Below, piece by piece: positions 58,295-64,000 of a DNA stretch of 64,000 nt. The stretch lies in assembly GCA_021030905.1 (NCBI GenBank), contig JAGFMI010000016.1:620001-684000 (forward strand). The letters run 5' to 3'. This DNA is from Pyrenula massariospora (lineage: Eukaryota > Ascomycota > Eurotiomycetes > Pyrenulales > Pyrenulaceae). The translations under genes and the position numbers were made by a program. The notes beneath the pieces were generated by a model. That model worked only from the letters and a program-made list of their open reading frames with translations. It was not told the origin of the DNA and did not search any database. Numbering within the stretch: the first letter of the stretch is position 1; every line of letters begins with the position of its first letter.

Positions 58295-60978
58295 CTTGAA
58301 TTACAGGCGCGAGACTTGGAAGTCGATCCTGAAAAAAGCTCGCGGACGATGATGCTAACGCGGGCGCGAGGAACTCGGGACGGGGAGGGCTTTTGTACGC
58401 GTGCGACGAGCATCTAGTAGAAGAGGGGTGGTGTTCGCCATCCCTTGAGCTGGGAAGGTCGTCTAGTCTTTCGACCGGTTCAGGATCTGGATGCACGGGC
58501 TAGGATTAACCCCGGTTACGGCCAGCAAATGGCTCGTTGACCTGGCATGGTGGTCGGGACCCCCGTAGTATGCTGCTGTCGCCATTCCCGCGGTCAAGCG
58601 AACGAAGCGGCCCCCATGGGCCCAGGGGAGGTACGAGATGGCAAGACGATTGGCTGCATGGCGAGGCGGGAGGGTGGTGCAGGGGGTGGGGGGCGAGCGT
58701 GGTAAAGGGCGTTGGTGGACGCTTGGGTGATGATCCGCCGCCCGTCAAACGCTTAGCGCAGAGAATCTTTCTAGAACACCCTCTCTTATCAGCCGAGCGA
58801 GGCGATTTAGGAAGGAAGCAGAAGTATCGCCGGGGATGTGAACCACGCTAGCTTGGGCCGGAAATGGCGTACCAATACGTAAATCATGACCGTGCGAATA
58901 GGGCCTCTGCTCGCGTATGTGGTTGGGTTGCTGTGGTGTCAGGCTGGTAGACCAAGACTCTTGGTGGCAAGTGGTGGGCGCCGCAGCGTAGCATCCCCAG
59001 GATGGCTTGCAAGAGCCTCCATAAAGGGGCTCCCTAGTGCATCGGTGTTGAGATGGGGAGACCGGACCGCATAAAGTCTTTCCAAGAAGAGCCGAGAAAG
59101 AAGACTGGTGAGCCAGTGCATCGAGGTGCAGGAGGATACGGGCACGAAAAAAGACGGGACGTCGGTTTTGATCGTATTGTTCAGGAGCGGTAGGTGGGCA
59201 GCACAACATCTCTCGGCTGCCGGCTAGACCCTTAGTCGCCTCTACCCCAGAGTGGCGGAGGGGTAGTCCTGGGGATCCTGGTCGCATCTTGCAGATGTCG
59301 CTGCAATTCGCGCGCATTAGAACTGCATCGTACCTGGCGTACGGAGAGGTGCCCGAAGCCAGAGTCCATATGCTCAACAACGATGATCGACCCTCAAGAC
59401 AGCAATCGACTGAGCGAGGGATGTTGATGTCAGCTCGAGCGATGCGAAGGCGAGGCCAGAACACGAGAATCGCCCGATCTCCGCAGATAGGACGAGGGGC
59501 CAATCAGCGACGAGAGCCGCCAAGGCCCCGCCGAGCCCGCTAGCCCCGACGCACAATTGGCAGGAACGACCCGGAGAATGGAAAGAGAAGGTACGACTGT
59601 CAGACCGACCCTGATACACTGCGACGGTAGGCTCCCACATCAGCGACAAACACCTCCACCACCTCACCACTTCACCACCTCCCCCTCCGACACCCCCGCC
59701 CCATCTCATCTCCGGCCATGATCAATCAGAGCGTCAAGATTCCAAGGTGGTCGTACAGGTGTCCAAGTGATGAAATTCAGCGCCTCCTGGTGCAAACCCT
59801 CGCATGTCGACAAGAGTGCAGGGCAAGCTCGCCAACCGATCCTATCTATCATCGCCAAAACCAAGCGTGCAGGTCGAGATATTGAGGGAATATTACATCC
59901 TTCCATTTGGAGTTGGGCGGTCATGCACGCCTGCAGTTGATCCGAAGCCGCGCCAAGATGCAGAAGCATGGCGCCGATCTATTTTCGGATCCTCTAGAGA
60001 TCTGGTCTTCTTCCTCACATCCTGCATGGGGTAAGCATCCTGAGGCAAATGGGTAGACTGACCCGCGTCTTGTCCTATCGTCCTCTGGTAGATAGGCCAC
60101 TACAGCCAAGGTAACAAGAACGAGAGGGACAGTCTTTGCGCTTTTGCGAATACAGACTAGTTCGTATGGGCCTCTGACGCCCTTGATCTTTTTGAGTCTC
60201 TAGATTTTCGAATCCCTCTCATTTGCGGTCTTTTTAGAATCACCACCTCAGTTTTTTTATTTCCTAAACCTGTAGAAAGGAATTTCGGGACCCACTCTCA
60301 GAAGCATAAGTCATTGGCCTCTCAATATCTCATTTACTATCTGATTGGTTTAACTTATGTTGCGGGTGTGGACAATCAGACCAACTCCATCAAATACATG
60401 GTTAAGACCTTTCGGCTTCGAGTAAGCCTATCTTCAATGACCTCGTCGTATCCGCCATCTTGCGCAAGCTGGCATTCCCGTCCCGTTAGGAGAGACTAGG
60501 CATTGCCAACCGTATTCAGTGCCTGTGCATGCATCAACCGGTGAACGAATACCTTCCCCGCAAATTTCTACAAATTTTTATTCTTTCATCTGAGCAGCTA
60601 TACTATGGGGCAAAAGAAAAGTTAAATAACGCTATCACCCAGTGTCTGAGCTTCCTTATCTCTAGCTTTCGTCGTCGTCGTAGCTTCAAGCCTTACGCAG
60701 CCGTCACGCATTGTGGAGAAGCAGTGGATACAAGCCAAGGATTACATGAGCTGAATGAAAACCCCCACGCATCTAGAAAGTATGGCGGGCCACCTCGCCT
60801 CTATCGCCAGAAAGGACAATATCCTCGATCCCATCGAACTTGATACCTCTTGCAAACAGTGTGCCCTCATGGATCTCTAATTGCTATGGGCCGCTGCTGC
60901 GATACAAACCTCTCCACTTCCGTGCGAATGACTGAAAATCCTGTCGATTGTTGTGTGACCCACCACGGGCCCTTCAGA
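58295..60978. other. Gene-poor region upstream of the permease gene
   Basis: About 2.7 kb, GC-rich at 58450-59650 and more AT-rich after 60100. The longest frame (252 codons, minus, 59503-58745) has an erratic composition with many Arg, Pro, Ser and Cys and no domain; I treat it as chance. No gene is supported. Confidence 0.45.
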
Positions 60979-62431
60979 TCAAACCCTGCATTGAACCTTC
61001 GTGCCACCCAACGAAATCGTAACTCTCGCTGGATAGAAAACTTCGTACTTTGACAAAAGGAGATCGGGTTTGTAGAGCGGGAATATCCGGGCAACACGAC
61101 TGTAGATTTGGAGCCGGGTCCAGGACGCGGTACGATTAAGGGAGCACTCTTTCAAGTGATCAGTATCTTGCAGAAAAAGCTTGCATGAAAATGGACATAC
61201 GGTGGTATAGCCTGCCATCTCACTCGGCCGGATATTTTTCCTGTTCTTTTCTATCACCAAGGCAAGAGCCCCAAAGACCATGCTTTGCTCCTTCTCTAAA
61301 GCCCTTTCACGTATGACTTGCCGAATGGTTGCTACAGGAAGGGCAGCATGGTTGGATTTGCAACATTCTTCTCGGCATCGTTGAATATACTGCAGAGGCG
61401 CTAACGCAAAACAACATTTACCAATCGCTTCATATTTAAGGTTCAGTAATCCACGATGAAGTCCACTTACCACAACAGCCCAATCAAACTCAAGCAACAT
61501 ATCAAACCCAATTTCCGCGCCGCCAGCTTCTACACACCCCTTGTTCGATAGAACATTTTCCTGCAACCTCCCGAGCGGCTTGAACCAGACGTTGTCGAGA
61601 AATGTCATGCTTGTCTAGACAGCATCTTCGCGATGCGGCATACTAAGCCGTAAGGCCATAAATGCCGTACAGCTATCAAGCAGATCACTGCACCAAAAGA
61701 CTGGCCAGTGGCCAAAAAGATAGACTGCTATGTGTTCGAAAATAGCAGCATGCGACTCTCGTGTGTTCTCGATATATAAGAATAGTCCAGGCTCGTGTTC
61801 TTTAGGCGAGATGAGGCATTGATCCGGCAATATTGCCTTCTCCAGGCCACGCGGTGACTTTATTCGCATTGCTGTGAGTATCTATCATTAGTGGAATCTT
61901 TGACTCAAGATCGCTTTCCACCGGTTTGGATGGGTCTTCTTTCGAAGCGTTGTCTCTGTCTAATCCAGATAGTATCAACCCAAATCCGCCGTTGATACCA
62001 GTGCCGTCTCATATGTAGCGGAGAATTCCACAAAGTCTTGTGGATGGCAATGATCCCTTCTGCCACCGGCTGCTCGTGGAATTTAAGATCGGTCGTCTCA
62101 TTGTCGAATTCTTCTGATGATTGTCGTTTGAGCCGAAAAGGAACTTTAGGTGTTCGGTACCTCGGCGGTAAGACAACACACCGTATCTGCTTCCCCGGCC
62201 AAGGCGTATGGAATCCAGTGTATCTTTTCTGGAAATGTCGTGACTCCTGGTATAGATCACTGGATTCATTGTCACCACTGGTGCGGCATACTGATAACTT
62301 TGCGAGATGAAAATACGCCACGCTACCCGATAAAGGGCCTTCATCGCCTGTCTCAATCTACTTAAAAGACCCGTGCTATTCATAAAGGCAGTAGCACTTT
62401 TAGATCTTCGTTTCACCGACGACCGTCGCAC
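60979..62431 (-). pseudogene. Decayed HET (heterokaryon incompatibility)-domain gene
   Basis: Segments of a HET-domain protein appear in order but in different frames on the minus strand: an N-terminal piece with R-R-I-W-V-D-T-I-W-I-R-Q (family consensus R-R-I-W-I-D-A-I-C-I-N-Q) about 62000-61930, N-A-N-K-V-T-A-W-P-G-E (family: A-x-x-V-x-V-W-L-G) about 61870-61830, then a long piece down to 60979 with W-F-K-P-L-G-R-L-Q-E-N-V-L (family: W-F-x-R-x-W-V-x-Q-E-V). Frames change between pieces, and TAG at 61617-61615 interrupts the last piece. Key residues (Cys to Trp in the first motif) are lost. Intact HET proteins trigger cell death after fusion of unlike strains; this copy is very unlikely to be active. 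Confidence 0.75.
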
Positions 62432-63252
62432 TCGGATCCTTGCAGCTATTTGAGGTAATCTAGAGCATAAAAATGCATTTCGGGTAACTTCTCACGTTCA
62501 TAGGATGTAATTTCTTCAATCAATAGATACTAAAAGATTCCAATCGTCGCACTACATTCGGCCGATGAACACGGTCCTAGAAAGGAGAGCAAAGTGGACG
62601 AACATTCAAGAGAATCAATTTTATATTCTATTGTTCCAGACATTTTCAAGGACAGTTCCTAGTGTGGGGATTTGTTCGTGACTACTGGTTCCGTACATTA
62701 TTCTGCTTCGTATTCTATCACCATCACATTGCCTTCTTTTGCATGACATACAGGGACTTCCACACATTTACCAAGAGAGGGAATCTTCAGCGGTATTCAG
62801 AACCGCGGTTTAGCAGTCCTAGATTGACAGACAGTTCCTTTTCATATTTCCCGTAAAGTTGCCGCTTGTCATATTCCAAACGTTCTTGGCTTCAAGGACT
62901 CCACGGCAGCGAACTATGATGATCGCTGCACGGTAGGTTAAGAAGGCGAAGCCACTCAGCCCGGGTAGATGGTTGCTGATCGGGTCGGACACAAAACGCT
63001 GTAGAAGCCGAGGGCGAGCGAATAGAGAACGAGCGTAGACCTTTGCTTTTACGGGCAGCAGCAGGTAGACGGTAGTGCTGGACCGTAGAAAGTTGCGTCA
63101 TGCTTCTCAGGAATATTTGGCTTTGTATCACCAAAGAAGAGCCCACATGCAATGACTTATCAAGTCAGGGCTGTATTTGTTGTCAACATCGCCGAAGTAA
63201 AGGACAAACTGCCTTAATTGAAAACTTAATCTTGCAATTGGATGCGAAACCT
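62432..63252. other. Intergenic region between HET relic and edge gene
   Basis: About 0.8 kb, relatively AT-rich. No supported gene. Confidence 0.45.
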
Positions 63253-63999
63253 TCATCGTCCCGTAGGAACTATCTCTGTTTCCATTTTACTCTCCTCCTC
63301 TGGCCGATCTGACGTATACTCTTGATCCTCGTATTCGTCATCGTCATATTCATTGTACGCCAATCGTGGCACGCTCTTCTCGGCGCTGTTACGTGGGCTC
63401 AATCGCTGCGCTCTTCTTGTCTCCATCAATAACCCTCTCTCGTTGACAACCGTCTCCCCACCCACCACCTCGGTCGGTAACACTAGCCGATCCTCTTCTC
63501 TGACTTGCATCTGCAAGACCCTCCCAATACTTGGCGCGGTGAGAATTACTTTAACCACCGAAGCTACATCTTCCTCCTCCGTCAGCTCCAAGATCTTCCG
63601 CAGCGTAAATTGAGTGTACGGTAGAAGATCGTGGCGCTCGTAAAAGGAGATCCCATCAATAATGACGAATAAGAAAGTACCGTAGGGGAGTTGGCGGACG
63701 AGATCGGAGAAGGTAGCGCAGAGGTGATCTAGCTCAAAGTGCTCGAGCCGGTCAAGAGTAGTGCGATTCTTGGCTATGCGGCTAAGGTCCCAGGCTATGT
63801 CTGGTACACGGTCCAGCAGCTGGGCAATTAGTGTGCGAATAAGGCCTTGTGGGCCGCGTAGAGAGTCGTTGGAGCGCGTGTGCAGACCGCAGAAAAATTC
63901 AAGATGCACAGCAGAGCTAGATTTGTTGAGTGCTTCCGTCAGGGTAGCGCAGAAGGATGAAAGGGAGTTCGTGCGAGAGGTGACTGAGGAAGAGTCGTT
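63253..63999 (-). CDS. C-terminal part of a large fungal protein (NACHT/STAND-like), cut by window edge
   Basis: An open frame runs from the right edge to a stop at 63253, 248 residues without a start inside the window. It has F-F-C-G-L-H-T-R-S-N-D-S-L-R-G-P-Q-G-L-I-R-T-L-I-A-Q-L-L, then L-V-R-Q-L-P-Y-G-T-F-L-F-V-I-I-D-G-I-S-F-Y-E, whose hydrophobic strand ending in Asp looks like a Walker B of a P-loop NTPase, and V-V-K-V-I-L-T-A-P as the next strand. The tail is acidic and tyrosine-rich. I recognise this as the C-terminal portion of a family common in Pezizomycotina whose P-loop would lie outside the window. NACHT/STAND identity is inference. Confidence 0.7.
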   Translation of the reverse strand, partial: NDSSSVTSRTNSLSSFCATLTEALNKSSSAVHLEFFCGLHTRSNDSLRGPQGLIRTLIAQLLDRVPDIAWDLSRIAKNRTTLDRLEHFELDHLCATFSDLVRQLPYGTFLFVIIDGISFYERHDLLPYTQFTLRKILELTEEEDVASVVKVILTAPSIGRVLQMQVREEDRLVLPTEVVGGETVVNERGLLMETRRAQRLSPRNSAEKSVPRLAYNEYDDDEYEDQEYTSDRPEEESKMETEIVPTGR

Positions 64000-64000
64000 G

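Noticed and set aside
58745-59503. 252-codon minus-strand open frame
   Set aside because: GC-rich stretch where long chance frames are common; composition is erratic with no domain, and no flanking exons or neighbours support it.
1-64000. Search for complete transposons, long terminal repeats and CRISPR arrays
   Set aside because: No transposase or reverse transcriptase motifs, no long direct repeats seen by eye; a computed self-alignment would be decisive but could not be run.

Overview
The window is nuclear DNA of a filamentous ascomycete (Pezizomycotina). The evidence is short introns of roughly 45-120 nt with GT..AG ends and CTRAC-like branch sites, single genes with up to eight introns, and a gene set that includes a Medusa-type developmental regulator, a GEgh16 secreted protein, a HET-domain relic and a fungal bZIP/DUF3425 factor. 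A Leotiomycetes-like source is a guess from overall resemblance and is not proven. Gene models below were built by reading splice junctions by eye; real starts were restricted to ATG.

Layout. 1-10 kb: the N-terminal part of a medA-like regulator on the minus strand, cut by the left edge, a 5.8-kb gene-poor upstream region, then a minus-strand zinc-type alcohol dehydrogenase-like MDR gene. 10-19 kb: a large GYF-domain gene and a Ser-rich DUF7025/AAA ATPase, both plus strand. 19.5-25.3 kb: a redox-inactive-looking thioredoxin-fold gene, a broken MFS permease of the allantoate/tartrate type, then intact genes for a DenD-like NAD-dependent epimerase/dehydrogenase and a class II aldolase; these last three look like the remains of a small sugar-acid use cluster. 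25.4-46.7 kb: mainly conserved housekeeping genes: DUF3140, phosphomannose isomerase and SAGA Sgf29 (head to head), GTP cyclohydrolase II, a bZIP factor, glycogen phosphorylase, kinetochore Fta4, a HAD hydrolase, a coiled-coil protein, a GEgh16 secreted protein and ribosomal protein L5. 47.5-58.3 kb: a large LRR protein with a PP1-docking motif, an HSL-type alpha/beta hydrolase, coatomer epsilon and an amino-acid permease. 58.3-64 kb: a gene-poor stretch with a decayed HET-domain gene and, at the right edge, the C-terminal part of a NACHT-like or other large fungal protein.

The most interesting signals are the two decayed genes (MFS and HET) whose stop codons can be explained by C-to-T or G-to-A changes, the intact enzyme pair left beside the broken permease, a possible 9-nt micro-exon in SGF29, two stop-free 51-nt introns that hide inside long reading frames, a thioredoxin fold without its CxxC, and a secreted GEgh16 protein whose mature N-terminus would be histidine. 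I did not find a clearly new multi-gene system, CRISPR array or complete transposon.
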